Positions 1-8,493 of a stretch of DNA of 64,000 nucleotides are shown in pieces. Positions within the stretch are counted from its first letter, which is position 1. Every line of letters starts with the position of its first letter. The position numbers were made by a program, and so were the translations under genes. This stretch comes from DATJIG01 sp050260515 (GTDB lineage Bacteria > Pseudomonadota > Alphaproteobacteria > SMXQ01): positions 62,001 to 126,000 of the forward strand of contig JBLNCI010000016.1 of the NCBI GenBank assembly GCA_050260515.1, given 5' to 3'. The notes under the pieces are model-generated. The model saw only the letters and a program-made list of their open reading frames with translations, searched no databases and was not told where the DNA came from.

Positions 1-722
1 CGGAAGGTCGCGTCGCGCGCGTCCATGATGAGCAGCGAGCCCGCGAGCGATTCGCCGACGCCGACGATCTCCTTGAGGACCTCGGTCGCCTGCATCGTGC
101 CGATGGTGCCGGCAACCGACCCGAGCACCCCCCCTTCGGAACATGACGGGATGAGTCCGCGCGGCGGCGGCTCCGGGAAGATGCAGCGGTAGCACGGGTA
201 CCGAGCGTCGCCGTCGTGCACGTGTGCCTTGAACGTCGCGAGCTGGCCTTCGAATCGCAGCAGCGCGCCGGAGATCAGCGTTTTGCGCCCGAGGAAACAC
301 GCATCGTTCACGAGGAACCGCGTCGCGAAATTGTCGGAGCCGTCGGCGACGAGATCGTAGTCCGCGATGATCCGCATCACGTTCTCCGCGGTGAGCCGCT
401 CGCGGTACGGGATCACGGTGACGTCGGGGTTGATCGCCCGGATCGCCTCGGCCGCGCTCTCGACCTTGGGCTTCCCGACCCGCTCCGTCGTGTGCAGAAC
501 CTGACGCTGCAGGTTCGAGAGGTCCACGGCGTCATCGTCGATCACGCCGAGCGTGCCGACGCCGGCCGCGGCGAGATAGAGGAGCAGCGGCGAGCCGAGG
601 CCGCCCGCACCGACCACCAGCACGCGGGCGTCGAGCAGCTTGCGCTGGCCCTCGCCGCCGATCTCCCGGAGGACGATGTGGCGCGCGTAGCGATGAAGCT
701 GCGCGTCCGTGAACTCGGTCAT
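1..722 (-). CDS. moeB: MoeB/ThiF-family adenylyltransferase (3' end cut by window edge)
   Basis: E1-like enzyme that adenylates the C-terminal glycine of a small sulfur-carrier protein (MoaD or ThiS), for molybdopterin or thiamine sulfur transfer in the cytoplasm. About 240 residues are visible. It opens MTEFTDAQLHRYARHIVLRE, the usual family start, followed by the nucleotide-binding GAGGLGSP near residue 38 and DDDAVDLSNLQRQ. The first zinc Cys pair is in YPCYRCIFPEPP; the second pair would lie outside the window. The ATG at 722 is seven bases after the cysK stop, so it is probably cotranscribed with cysK, which fits a sulfur role. MoeB and ThiF cannot be separated without the C-terminus and genome context; MoeB is the more common label in this neighbourhood. 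Confidence 0.85.
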   Translation of the reverse strand, partial: MTEFTDAQLHRYARHIVLREIGGEGQRKLLDARVLVVGAGGLGSPLLLYLAAAGVGTLGVIDDDAVDLSNLQRQVLHTTERVGKPKVESAAEAIRAINPDVTVIPYRERLTAENVMRIIADYDLVADGSDNFATRFLVNDACFLGRKTLISGALLRFEGQLATFKAHVHDGDARYPCYRCIFPEPPPRGLIPSCSEGGVLGSVAGTIGTMQATEVLKEIVGVGESLAGSLLIMDARDATF

Positions 723-729
723 CGGATCC

Positions 730-1701
730 TTACAGTCCCTCGAACAGCGGGGTCGACAGATAACGCTCGGCGAACGACGGAATGATCACGACGATGCGCT
801 TGTCCTTCATTTCCGGCCGCGCGCCGACCTCGAGCGCCGCCGCGAGCGCCGCGCCCGACGAGATGCCCACCGGCACGCCCTCGAGGCGCGCGACGAGACG
901 CGCGGTCTGGAATGCCGATTCGTTGCCGATGCGGACGACCTCGTCGATCAGCGCAGTGTCGAGATTGCCGGGGACGAAGCCTGCGCCGATGCCCTGGATG
1001 CGGTGCGGCCCCGGCAGGCCGCCCGACAGCACGGGGCTGTCCTCGGGCTCGACCGCGATCATGCGCAGCGACGGCTTGCGCGGCTTGAGGGCGCGACCGA
1101 CGCCGGTCAGCGTGCCGCCGGTGCCGACGCCGCTCACCACGACGTCGACGGTGCCGGAGGTGTCGCGCCAGATCTCCTCGGCGGTGGTGTGGAAGTGGAT
1201 GTCGGGGTTCGCGGGATTGTCGAACTGCTGCAGGATCACCGAGTTGGGATGCTGCTTCTTCAGCTCCTCGGCGCGATCGAGCGCGCCGCGCATGCCCTTG
1301 GCGGGGGGCGTGAGCTCGATCTCCGCGCCGAGCAGCATCAGCATCTTGCGACGCTCGAGCGACATGCTTTCCGGCATGCAGAGGATCAGCCGATAGCCCT
1401 TCGCCGCGCAGACGAACGCGAGCGCGATGCCGGTATTGCCCGACGTGGGCTCGATCAGGACCGTGTCCTTGGTGATCTTGCCGGCCTTCTCCGCGGCCTC
1501 GATCATGGCGAGGCCGATGCGGTCCTTCACCGACGACAGCGGGTTGAAGAACTCGAGCTTGGCGAGGATGTCGGCCTTGCAGCCGCGCTCGCGCGACAGG
1601 CGCGGCAGGCGGACGAGCGGCGTGTTGCCGATGGTGTCGAGGATGGAATCGTAGATGACGCCGCGGGTGCCCGGCGGAAGAGGCCTGCTGCTGTCGTCCA
1701 T
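730..1701 (-). CDS. cysK: Cysteine synthase A (O-acetylserine sulfhydrylase)
   Basis: PLP enzyme that makes L-cysteine from O-acetylserine and sulfide. At 323 residues it has family length. Visible signatures are NPLSSVKDR with the Schiff-base lysine at residue 59, the substrate loop TSGNTG at 86-91, and the PLP phosphate loop GVGTGGTLTG at 191-200. The N-terminus has about 15 extra residues before the conserved DTIGNTPLVRL. It follows the Rrf2 regulator gene by 25 bases and precedes the moeB-like gene by 7, suggesting a small sulfur operon, possibly controlled by that regulator. CysK and CysM are close relatives; the NPLSSVKDR motif favours CysK. Confidence 0.95.
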   Translation of the reverse strand: MDDSSRPLPPGTRGVIYDSILDTIGNTPLVRLPRLSRERGCKADILAKLEFFNPLSSVKDRIGLAMIEAAEKAGKITKDTVLIEPTSGNTGIALAFVCAAKGYRLILCMPESMSLERRKMLMLLGAEIELTPPAKGMRGALDRAEELKKQHPNSVILQQFDNPANPDIHFHTTAEEIWRDTSGTVDVVVSGVGTGGTLTGVGRALKPRKPSLRMIAVEPEDSPVLSGGLPGPHRIQGIGAGFVPGNLDTALIDEVVRIGNESAFQTARLVARLEGVPVGISSGAALAAALEVGARPEMKDKRIVVIIPSFAERYLSTPLFEGL

Positions 1702-1726
1702 GGGTCGCTCCGGCGGTGAAAGGAAA

Positions 1727-2182
1727 TCAGATCGAGAAGTCGAGGTGCTTGCGCGCCTCGGATTCGACGCCCGCCTGGTCGGCCTTGAGACACAGGTCCT
1801 CGATGGTCACGGCGTCGAGGGTCTTGAGCAGGCTGTCCTGGACCGAGAACCACATCGGCCGCACGACGCGGGTGCCGAGATCGGACTCCGGCAGCTTCTC
1901 CTCCGCCGTCTCGCCGTTCTCGATCTGGGCGACGACGCGCGTGATGTCGCCGACGGTGATGCGCCGCCGCTCGCGCGCGAGGCGGTAGCCGCCGCGGGGT
2001 CCGCGCACGCCGGCGAGAATGCCGGCGCGCACGAGGCTCTGCAGAACCTGCTCGAGATAGCGGCGCGGAATCCCCTGTCGCGCGGTGATGTCGCGGCTCT
2101 GCACCGGCTGCGGCCCTGCGTTGTAGGCGATGTCGAGCACGGCCTCGATGGCGAACAGCAGTTTCTTGGGAAGACGCAGCAC
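1727..2182 (-). CDS. Rrf2-family transcriptional regulator
   Basis: Winged-helix regulator of the Rrf2 family, 151 residues. The GTG at 2182 is chosen because the family N-terminus LRLPKKLLFAIEAVLDIAYN follows at once and AAGGAG sits seven bases upstream, inside the last codons of dut. The HTH and wing are QSRDITARQGIPRRYLEQVL and GVRGPRGGYRLAR. Iron-sulfur Rrf2 proteins such as IscR, NsrR and RirA use a cluster of three cysteines after the wing. Here that stretch has none, and the only cysteine is in TIEDLCLKA, so it is unlikely to hold a cluster. Its place directly upstream of cysK suggests a CymR-like role in cysteine metabolism, which is an inference from context only. Confidence 0.85.
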   Translation of the reverse strand: MLRLPKKLLFAIEAVLDIAYNAGPQPVQSRDITARQGIPRRYLEQVLQSLVRAGILAGVRGPRGGYRLARERRRITVGDITRVVAQIENGETAEEKLPESDLGTRVVRPMWFSVQDSLLKTLDAVTIEDLCLKADQAGVESEARKHLDFSI

Positions 2183-2186
2183 GCTC

Positions 2187-2663
2187 TTACTCCTTCGTGC
2201 CAAGGTCGCTGGATATGCCGGTCGAGCCGAATCCGCCGGCGCCCCGCGCAGTCTCGGGAAGCTCGGGGGTCGCGCGCCACGCCACCTGAGTGACGGGCGC
2301 GACGACAAGCTGGGCGATGCGCTCGCCACGGGCGACGGTGAACGGAGCGTCGCCCAGGTTCGCGAGGATCACCTGGATCTCGCCGCGGTAGTCGGCGTCG
2401 ACCGTGCCGGGCGCGTTCAGCACGGTGATGCCGGCGCGGGCGGCGAGGCCCGAGCGCGGGCGCACCTGGGCCTCGAAGCCGTCCGGCAGCGCGATCGCGA
2501 TCCCGGTCGGCACGACCGCGCGGCCGCCCGGCGGAATGACGACCGGCGTGCCGACCGCAGCGGCGAGATCGACGCCCGCGGCGCCCGCGGTCGCGTAGGA
2601 CGGAAGCGGCAAACCTTTGCCGGACTCGAGTTGCAGCACCGGAACCTCGATCGACCGCGACAT
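2187..2663 (-). CDS. dut: Deoxyuridine 5'-triphosphate nucleotidohydrolase (dUTPase)
   Basis: Trimeric dUTPase, hydrolysing dUTP to dUMP and pyrophosphate, which keeps uracil out of DNA and feeds thymidylate synthesis. The protein has 158 residues, normal length. Family motifs appear in order: AGAAGVDLAA, RPRSGLAARAGI, NAPGTVDADYRGE, GERIAQLVV and the C-terminal ATP-lid-like RGAGGFGSTG. The ATG at 2663 overlaps the coaBC stop by one base (TGATG), so the two are translationally coupled. A longer reading frame continues upstream inside coaBC but has no family similarity there. Confidence 0.95.
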   Translation of the reverse strand: MSRSIEVPVLQLESGKGLPLPSYATAGAAGVDLAAAVGTPVVIPPGGRAVVPTGIAIALPDGFEAQVRPRSGLAARAGITVLNAPGTVDADYRGEIQVILANLGDAPFTVARGERIAQLVVAPVTQVAWRATPELPETARGAGGFGSTGISSDLGTKE

Positions 2664-3856
2664 CACGCGAACGCCCCGGCGATGCGCCGCGCGAGCCGTG
2701 TCGCGACCTCGGCTTTGCTCAGGCGCGGCCACGATTCGACGCCCTTCGCGTCGATGATGTGGACGATGTTCTCGCTGCCGCCCAGCACGCCCGGCTCCGA
2801 CACGTCATTGGCGACGATCCAGTCGCAGCCTTTGCTGGCGAGCTTGGTCCGGCCCTGCTCGATCGCGTTGCCGGTCTCGGCGGCGAAGCCGACGACGAGG
2901 TGCGGGCGGCCATTGCCGCGGCCCGCAATCGTACGGAGGATGTCGGGATTCTCGACCAGGCGCACGGTCGGCGGTGCCGTGCCCTTGTCCTTCTTGATCT
3001 TGCGCTCGGACGCGGCCTCGGGGCGCCAGTCGGCGACCGCGGCGGTCATCACGGCGATGTCGGTCGGCAGCGCCTTCTCGCAGGCGTCCAGCATCTCGCG
3101 GGCGGTGGTGACGCGGACGACGTCGACGCCGATGGGGTCGGCGATGCTCACGGGGCCCGACACCAGCGTCGTCTTCGCGCCGAGCTCGGCGAGCGCCTGG
3201 GCGATCGCGTGCCCCTGGCGTCCCGACGAGTGATTGCCGATGAACCGCACGGGATCCAGGGGCTCGAAGGTGGGCCCCGACGTCACCAGCGCCGAGCGGC
3301 CGGCCAGCAGCTTGGGCGCGAACTGGGCCTCGATGGCCGCGACGATGTCGTCGACGTCGGACAGGCGGCCCTCGCCGACCTCGCCGCAGGCGAGATCGCC
3401 GGCGGCGGGCCCGATGAACCGCACCCCGCGCGCCTTGAGGGTCGCGACATTCGCGCGCGTCGCGGGGTTCTCCCACATCATCACGTTCATGGAGGGCGCG
3501 ACGAGGATAGGCTTGTCGGTCGCGAGCAGCGCGGTCGTGGCGAGATCGGACGCGAGACCCGCTGCCATCTTCGCGAGGATGTCGGCGGTCGCCGGCGCGA
3601 CCACGACGAGGTCCGCGTCGCGGGCGAGCCGGATGTGGCCCATCTCGCTCTCGTCGGTCAGCGAGAAGAGGTCGGAGTAGACCTTGTCGCCGGCGATGGC
3701 CGCCAACGCGAGCGGCGTCACGAACTGCGCGCCGGCCGCGGTGAGCAGCGGACGCACCTCTGCGCCCCGTTCCCGCAGGCGACGGGTGAGGTCGAGCGTC
3801 TTGTAGGCGGCGATGCCACCCGCCACGACGAGGAGGATGCGTTTTCCTGCGAGCAC
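2663..3856 (-). CDS. coaBC: Bifunctional phosphopantothenoylcysteine decarboxylase / phosphopantothenate-cysteine ligase
   Basis: Two consecutive steps of coenzyme A synthesis: the CoaB half ligates cysteine to 4'-phosphopantothenate and the CoaC half decarboxylates the product with FMN. At 397 residues it has typical length. CoaC features are GGIAAYKT near 13-20, the catalytic histidine at 74 in EMGHIRLA, PSMNVMMW at 121-128 and the active-site cysteine at 157 in DLACGEVGEGRL. The CoaB half starts near 188 with VTSGPTFEPLDPVRFIGNHS and carries a lysine-rich KIKKDKG loop. It is first in a run with dut, Rrf2, cysK and moeB. A 7-bp inverted repeat lies just upstream of the start. Confidence 0.97.
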   Translation of the reverse strand: MLAGKRILLVVAGGIAAYKTLDLTRRLRERGAEVRPLLTAAGAQFVTPLALAAIAGDKVYSDLFSLTDESEMGHIRLARDADLVVVAPATADILAKMAAGLASDLATTALLATDKPILVAPSMNVMMWENPATRANVATLKARGVRFIGPAAGDLACGEVGEGRLSDVDDIVAAIEAQFAPKLLAGRSALVTSGPTFEPLDPVRFIGNHSSGRQGHAIAQALAELGAKTTLVSGPVSIADPIGVDVVRVTTAREMLDACEKALPTDIAVMTAAVADWRPEAASERKIKKDKGTAPPTVRLVENPDILRTIAGRGNGRPHLVVGFAAETGNAIEQGRTKLASKGCDWIVANDVSEPGVLGGSENIVHIIDAKGVESWPRLSKAEVATRLARRIAGAFA

Positions 3857-3872
3857 AGGGAGTTCCCGACTG

Positions 3873-3897
3873 TATTTACGGAAGGGAAGTGTAAATA
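3873..3897. promoter_or_regulatory. Perfect inverted repeat upstream of coaBC, possible operator
   Basis: TATTTAC, 11 bases, then GTAAATA: a perfect 7-bp inverted repeat, unusually A/T-rich for this region, ending 17 bases before the coaBC ATG. The position suits an operator overlapping the coaBC promoter. The binding protein is unknown to me. Confidence 0.4.
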
Positions 3898-3957
3898 GCC
3901 CTTTTCCGGACCTCCCGCAAGGTGCCGCTAAGTGCCTGGAACCAGCCGGTGATTCGG

Positions 3958-5196
3958 CTACAGCGGGAGGATGCCGAGCGCAGCGAGCCAGATCGCGGCC
4001 ACCGCCGACGACAGCACCGTGATGGGGATTCCCGCCCGCGCATGATCGGCAAAGCCGAGGCGGACGCCAGCCGCCGCGGCGCGCTCGGCGACGATGATGT
4101 TGGCGAGGCTGCCGGTGAGCAGGAGGTTGCCGGCGAGCGTCGACAGCAGCGCCAGCGCCGTCATGGCCCCTTCGGGCGGCGTGGGCCAGGCCTGCAGGAT
4201 CAGGATGACCGCGGGCACGTTGCCGATGGTGTTGCTCACCGCGAGCGCCATCGGGAGCAGCGCGCGCAGTCGGTCGGGAAGCCAGCCCGCCGCCGCAAGC
4301 CGGGCCGAGAGCTCATCGCCGCCGAGTGCCGCGACGGCGGCGCCGGTGACGACGAACAGGCCCGCGAACAGGATCAGCAGATTCCAGTCGACCGCCGCGA
4401 CCAGCGTCCGGCTGGCGATGCGGCGGCTCGCGAGCAACAAGCCCGCGATGACGAGCGTCGAGACCTCGCGCGGCACCGGCGTCATGAACAGGACGAGGAG
4501 CGCCGCAGTCGCCGCGAGCGCCTTGATGAACTGGCGTCGGTCGGAATAGATCCGCGCGTCCGCCGTGCGGGCATCGTGCGGCAGGTTGGGCACGGTCAGA
4601 CGTCCGCGCCACAGCCAGGCGATCACGGCGTAGGTGATGACGAGCGCCGCGACCGCGACCGGCAGCGCGGTCGCGAGATAGCGCCAGAACCCGAGCCCCG
4701 TCATCTGCCCGATCAGGATGTTCTGCGGGTTGCCGATCAGGGTTGCCGCCGACCCCGCGTTGGCCGAGGCCGCGAGCGCGATCAGATACGGGACGGGATT
4801 GAGCCCGCGTGCCTTGAGCCCGGTGCACAGGAGCGGCGTCATCGCGAACACGACGATGTCGTTGGCGAGGCCGGCCGACAGCATCCCCGAGACGCCGATG
4901 ACGGCGGCGAGAAGGCGGTGCGGCCGGTCGGCGCTCGCGGCGATGCGTCGGGCCACGCCGTCGAACACGCCGGCGACGCCGAACTGCGCGGCGACGATCA
5001 TCAGTCCGAACAGCAGCATCATCGTCGGTCGATCGACGAACGACGACGCTTCGGCCGGCGTGATCGCCTCGATCCCGATCAGCGCGACGGCGGCGATCAG
5101 CGCGATGCCGCTGCGGTCGACCTTGAGCCCGGGAATCCGTCCGGTCGCCATCCCGACGTAGGTCGCGGCGAAGATGGCGAGAACGACGTTCGTCAT
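3958..5196 (-). CDS. SLC13/ArsB-type anion permease
   Basis: Integral membrane carrier of the ion-transporter superfamily (citrate transporter, SLC13, ArsB/NhaD-like), 412 residues with about ten hydrophobic segments. Characteristic stretches are GLANDIVVFAMTPLLCTGL in the first half and NTIGNVPAVILILQAWP in the second, plus SAATLIGNPQNILIGQ, typical of the re-entrant substrate loops. Substrate cannot be read from sequence; dicarboxylate, arsenite or sodium/proton exchange are all possible. The stop lies 101 bases upstream of coaBC, and the start is 19 bases after the ubiB stop, so it may be read from the ubiE-ubiB promoter. Confidence 0.8.
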   Translation of the reverse strand: MTNVVLAIFAATYVGMATGRIPGLKVDRSGIALIAAVALIGIEAITPAEASSFVDRPTMMLLFGLMIVAAQFGVAGVFDGVARRIAASADRPHRLLAAVIGVSGMLSAGLANDIVVFAMTPLLCTGLKARGLNPVPYLIALAASANAGSAATLIGNPQNILIGQMTGLGFWRYLATALPVAVAALVITYAVIAWLWRGRLTVPNLPHDARTADARIYSDRRQFIKALAATAALLVLFMTPVPREVSTLVIAGLLLASRRIASRTLVAAVDWNLLILFAGLFVVTGAAVAALGGDELSARLAAAGWLPDRLRALLPMALAVSNTIGNVPAVILILQAWPTPPEGAMTALALLSTLAGNLLLTGSLANIIVAERAAAAGVRLGFADHARAGIPITVLSSAVAAIWLAALGILPL

Positions 5197-5215
5197 TGGA
5201 AAATGCGGCGCCGCG

Positions 5216-6772
5216 TCAGAGTGCGAGCAGGATCAGGAACAGGAGGACGGCGATGACCCAGAGCGCCGGCGCCACCGACGTGCGGCGGCGATCCTCGGCG
5301 AGCGCGCGCAGCGTGTGCGGGTGCAGCCTGAGGCCGCCTTCGGTGAAGTCGCCGAGCGTCGCCTCGACGCGCGCGAGCGTTCCCGGCAACGCGCGCAGCC
5401 GAGCGAGCGCCGTCGTCAGCGCCGCGCGCAGCTCCGCCTGCGGACCCATATTCTCGCGCATCCAGTCCTCGATCAGCGGCCGCGCGAGCTCCCACATGTT
5501 GACGTTCGGGTTGAGCGTCCGGCCGACGCCTTCCGCCACCATCATCGTCTTCTGCAGCAGCAGAAGCTGCGGCTGGATCGAGATGTTGAAGCGCTTCGCG
5601 GTCGCGAACAGTTGCCCGAGCAGCCGCGCGAGCGAGATGTCGGCGAGCGGCAGCCCGCGGATCGGCTCGCCGATCGCCCGCACCGCCAGCACGAAGTCGT
5701 CGCGCGGCTGGTCGCGCGGGATGAAGCCGATGTCGAAGTGAGCCTCGGCGACGTCCTGGTAGTCGCCGGTCAGAAGCCCCAGCAACATGCGGCCCAGGAA
5801 GCGGCGCGTCTCGACGTCGATGCGGCCCATGATGCCGAAATCGACGGGAATGATCTCGCCGCGCGCACCGACGAACAGGTTTCCCGGATGCAGATCGGCG
5901 TGGAAATAGCCGTCGCGGAAGATCTGCCGGAAGAAGTGTTCGGCCGCGTAGCGCAGGATCTCGTCGATGTCGTGGCCGGCGGCGGCGAGCGCCGCGCGGT
6001 CGTCGATGCGAATGCCGCCGACGCGCTCGAGCGTGAGCACGCGCTGGCCGGTGCGCGCCCAGTCGACGGCGGGCACCTTCACCGTCGGATCGTCGAGGAA
6101 ATTCTCGCGGAACTCCGAGGCCGCGGCGGCTTCGAGGCGGAAATCCATCTCGGCCTCGGCGACGCGCTCGAACGTGCGCACGACCTCGAGCGGACGGAAC
6201 CGCTGGAGCGCCGGCACGTAGCGGTCGGCCTTCTCGGCCAGCCAGTAGAACAGGTTGAGGTCGCGCCGGAACGCGGCCTCGATGCCCGGACGCAGAACCT
6301 TCACCGCGACCTGCCGCTCGGTGCCGTCGGCCTCCATCGTCGTCGCGAAATGCACCTGGGCGATCGATGCCGCCGCGATCGGCTGCGGATCGAAGGTGAC
6401 GAACAGGGCGTCGAGCGGCTGTCCGAGATCGGCCTCGATCTCCGCCTCCGCCCGATCGGACGGGAACGGCGGCAGCCGGTCCTGCAGCGTGGTCAGCGCC
6501 TCGGCGACTGCCTCGCCGACGAGATCGGGTCGCGTCGCCAGTGCCTGGCCGAACTTGATGAACGGCGGCCCGCATTCCTCGAGCGCGGCGGCCAGCCTGA
6601 CGCCGGGGTCGGGCTGGGGGCCCGGCCGCCGCAGGAAGCCCCCGAGCCAGCGCACGGGCACCATGACCACGTTCGGCAGCCCCAGGCTGTCGAGCGGCCA
6701 CAGCGCGTCGTGACGCGCGAAGGTCGCGGCGATAGCGCCGAGGCGCACGATGTTTTCGATGGCGCGGAGCAT
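5216..6772 (-). CDS. ubiB: UbiB-family protein kinase-like ATPase of ubiquinone biosynthesis
   Basis: Atypical kinase-like protein (ADCK/COQ8 family) needed for aerobic ubiquinone synthesis, thought to use ATPase activity to support the membrane Ubi complex. It has 518 residues. Visible are the KxGQ motif at 73-76 (FIKFGQALATRPDL), the alanine-rich loop PIAAASIAQVH near 131-141, the ATP lysine in VAVKVLRP near 158, HADLHPGN at 291-298 and DFG at 311-313. A hydrophobic tail (ALWVIAVLLFLILLAL) is the expected membrane anchor. It begins three bases after the ubiE stop; the pair is a common proteobacterial operon. Confidence 0.95.
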   Translation of the reverse strand: MLRAIENIVRLGAIAATFARHDALWPLDSLGLPNVVMVPVRWLGGFLRRPGPQPDPGVRLAAALEECGPPFIKFGQALATRPDLVGEAVAEALTTLQDRLPPFPSDRAEAEIEADLGQPLDALFVTFDPQPIAAASIAQVHFATTMEADGTERQVAVKVLRPGIEAAFRRDLNLFYWLAEKADRYVPALQRFRPLEVVRTFERVAEAEMDFRLEAAAASEFRENFLDDPTVKVPAVDWARTGQRVLTLERVGGIRIDDRAALAAAGHDIDEILRYAAEHFFRQIFRDGYFHADLHPGNLFVGARGEIIPVDFGIMGRIDVETRRFLGRMLLGLLTGDYQDVAEAHFDIGFIPRDQPRDDFVLAVRAIGEPIRGLPLADISLARLLGQLFATAKRFNISIQPQLLLLQKTMMVAEGVGRTLNPNVNMWELARPLIEDWMRENMGPQAELRAALTTALARLRALPGTLARVEATLGDFTEGGLRLHPHTLRALAEDRRRTSVAPALWVIAVLLFLILLAL

Positions 6773-6775
6773 GCC

Positions 6776-7612
6776 TTAGAGGCGCCAGCCGCCGTGGAGC
6801 GCCACGATCCCGCCGGCGAGATTGCGCACCGTCACACGCGTGAGGCCCGCGTCCTCCATCATGCGCGCGAACCGCGCCTGGTCGGGGAACTTGCGGATGC
6901 TCTCGACCAGATACTGGTACGCGGCACGGTCGCCGGCGACGCGCTCGCCGAGCCACGGGATGACCGAGAACGAGTAGCGGTCGTAGATCGGGGCGAGCAG
7001 CGGCAGCATCGGCCGCGAGAACTCGAGGCACAGAAAGCGGCCGCCGGGGCGCAGCACGCGGCGCGCCTCGCTCAGCACGGCATCGATGTGGGTGACGTTG
7101 CGGATGCCGAACGCGATGGTGTAGGCGTCGGCGCTGTTGTCCTCGAACGGCAGCCGCTCGGCGTCGGCGGTGACGAAGGTCATCGCTTCGGCGAGTCCGC
7201 GTTCGGCGGCGCGGCTCTGGCCGACGGCGAGCATCGCCGGGTTGATGTCGGCGACGGTGAGGTGGCCCCCGGCGGCCGCGCAGCGCGCCGGCCCGCCCAT
7301 CGCCGTCATGATCCGAAACGCGACATCGCCGGTGCCGCCGGCGACGTCGAGGATCCGCATGTTCGGCCGCGGCCGCAGCGTGTTGACGAGCGCCGATTTC
7401 CACAGCCGGTGCAGGCCGCCGCTCATGAGGTCGTTCATGAGGTCGTAGCGGGGTGCGACGGATTCGAAGATGGCGCGGACGAGCGGCGCCTTCTCGCGTT
7501 CCGGCACGCGGCGGAAACCGAAATCGGCCTCCCCGTCCGGCTGAACCCCGATGGTGTCGGGCTTCGCCGTGTCTCTGCGATGTGGGTCGATCACGCGAGC
7601 AAGATAGCGCAC
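6776..7612 (-). CDS. ubiE: Ubiquinone/menaquinone C-methyltransferase
   Basis: SAM-dependent methyltransferase that adds the C-2 methyl group to the demethoxyquinol ring (and to demethylmenaquinol where present). It has 278 residues. The UbiE signature FGFRRVPEREKAPLVRAIFE and YDLMNDLMSGGLHRLWK precede SAM motif I, ILDVAGGTGD at 87-96; DAERLPFEDNSADAYTIAFG and NVTHIDAVLSEARRVLRPGG follow. The ATG at 7612 is used here, but a GTG six codons later (7594) would also serve because conservation begins only near residue 30. It is divergent from mutM with only 27 bases between starts, so promoters must overlap the coding regions. Fourth position of the run continues into ubiB. Confidence 0.95.
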   Translation of the reverse strand: MRYLARVIDPHRRDTAKPDTIGVQPDGEADFGFRRVPEREKAPLVRAIFESVAPRYDLMNDLMSGGLHRLWKSALVNTLRPRPNMRILDVAGGTGDVAFRIMTAMGGPARCAAAGGHLTVADINPAMLAVGQSRAAERGLAEAMTFVTADAERLPFEDNSADAYTIAFGIRNVTHIDAVLSEARRVLRPGGRFLCLEFSRPMLPLLAPIYDRYSFSVIPWLGERVAGDRAAYQYLVESIRKFPDQARFARMMEDAGLTRVTVRNLAGGIVALHGGWRL

Positions 7613-7639
7613 CGCCCGCGGCGTGCGCTACGTTGGGCC

Positions 7640-8485
7640 ATGCCCGAACTCCCCGAAGTGGAGACGGTGCGCCTCGGCCTGATGGGCGCGCTGTCCGGCA
7701 AACGCATCGCCCGCGCGATCGTTAACCGGCCCGACCTCCGCATCCCGTTTCCCAAAGGCTTCGCGTCCCGGCTGCAAGGCCGCCGCGTCACCGCGCTCAA
7801 GCGCCGCGCGAAGTATCTGCTCATCCGCCTCGACGACGGCTGGGTGTGGGTGGTGCATCTCGGCATGTCCGGACGCATGACCGCGGCACCCAAGAGCTCG
7901 CAGCCGCCCGCCGACCTCCACGACCACGTCGCGATCGAGACCGAGGACGGGATCGAGGTGCGGTTCCGGGATCCGAGACGCTTCGGCCTGATGACGCTTG
8001 TCCACGGCGACGAGCTCGACATGCACCCCTTGTTCAAGGGCCTCGGGCCGGAGCCGCTCTCGAAGGCGTTCGACGGCCTGCGCCTGGCCGCGTCGGTCAA
8101 AGGCCGACGCACGTCGATCAAGGCCGCGCTCCTCGACCAGCGGATCGTCGCCGGGCTGGGCAACATCTATGTCTGCGAGGCGCTGTTCCAGTCCGGAATC
8201 TCGCCGAAGCGGCTCGCCGGACGCGTCCATGGCGACCGTGCCGTGAACCTCGCCGCGGCGATCAAGGCCGTGCTGAAGAAAGCCATCGCCGCGGGCGGGT
8301 CATCGTTGCGCGACCACCGCCAGCCGAGCGGCGAGCTCGGGTATTTCCAGCACAGCTTCTCCGTCTATGATCGCGAGGGACACCCGTGTCCGGGCTGCAC
8401 CTGCGATGTCGCGACCACCGGCGGGATCCGCCGCATCGTCCAGGGCGGCCGGTCGACCTTCTATTGTCCGCGTCATCAACGTTGA
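7640..8485 (+). CDS. mutM: Formamidopyrimidine-DNA glycosylase (Fpg/MutM)
   Basis: Bifunctional base-excision glycosylase/AP-lyase for 8-oxoguanine and formamidopyrimidines. It has 281 residues. The start is fixed by the catalytic N-terminus MPELPEVETVR, where the proline after Met is the nucleophile. HLGMSGRM, DPRRFGLM and the helix-two-turn-helix QRIVAGLGNIYVCEALF are present. The C-terminal zinc finger is unusual: the last pair reads CPRHQR rather than C-P-x-C, and the first part, CPGCTCDVATTGG, has extra cysteine and length, so metal ligation would be CCCH. It is divergent from ubiE. The same reading frame stays open far upstream across ubiE and ubiB, but that part is antisense and not coding. 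Confidence 0.96.
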   Translation: MPELPEVETVRLGLMGALSGKRIARAIVNRPDLRIPFPKGFASRLQGRRVTALKRRAKYLLIRLDDGWVWVVHLGMSGRMTAAPKSSQPPADLHDHVAIETEDGIEVRFRDPRRFGLMTLVHGDELDMHPLFKGLGPEPLSKAFDGLRLAASVKGRRTSIKAALLDQRIVAGLGNIYVCEALFQSGISPKRLAGRVHGDRAVNLAAAIKAVLKKAIAAGGSSLRDHRQPSGELGYFQHSFSVYDREGHPCPGCTCDVATTGGIRRIVQGGRSTFYCPRHQR

Positions 8486-8493
8486 GGCACGAC

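Noticed and set aside
5174..7639. Very long plus-strand open frame running into mutM
   Set aside because: It is antisense to ubiB and ubiE, has no family similarity before residue MPELPEVE, and high GC content commonly opens such frames.
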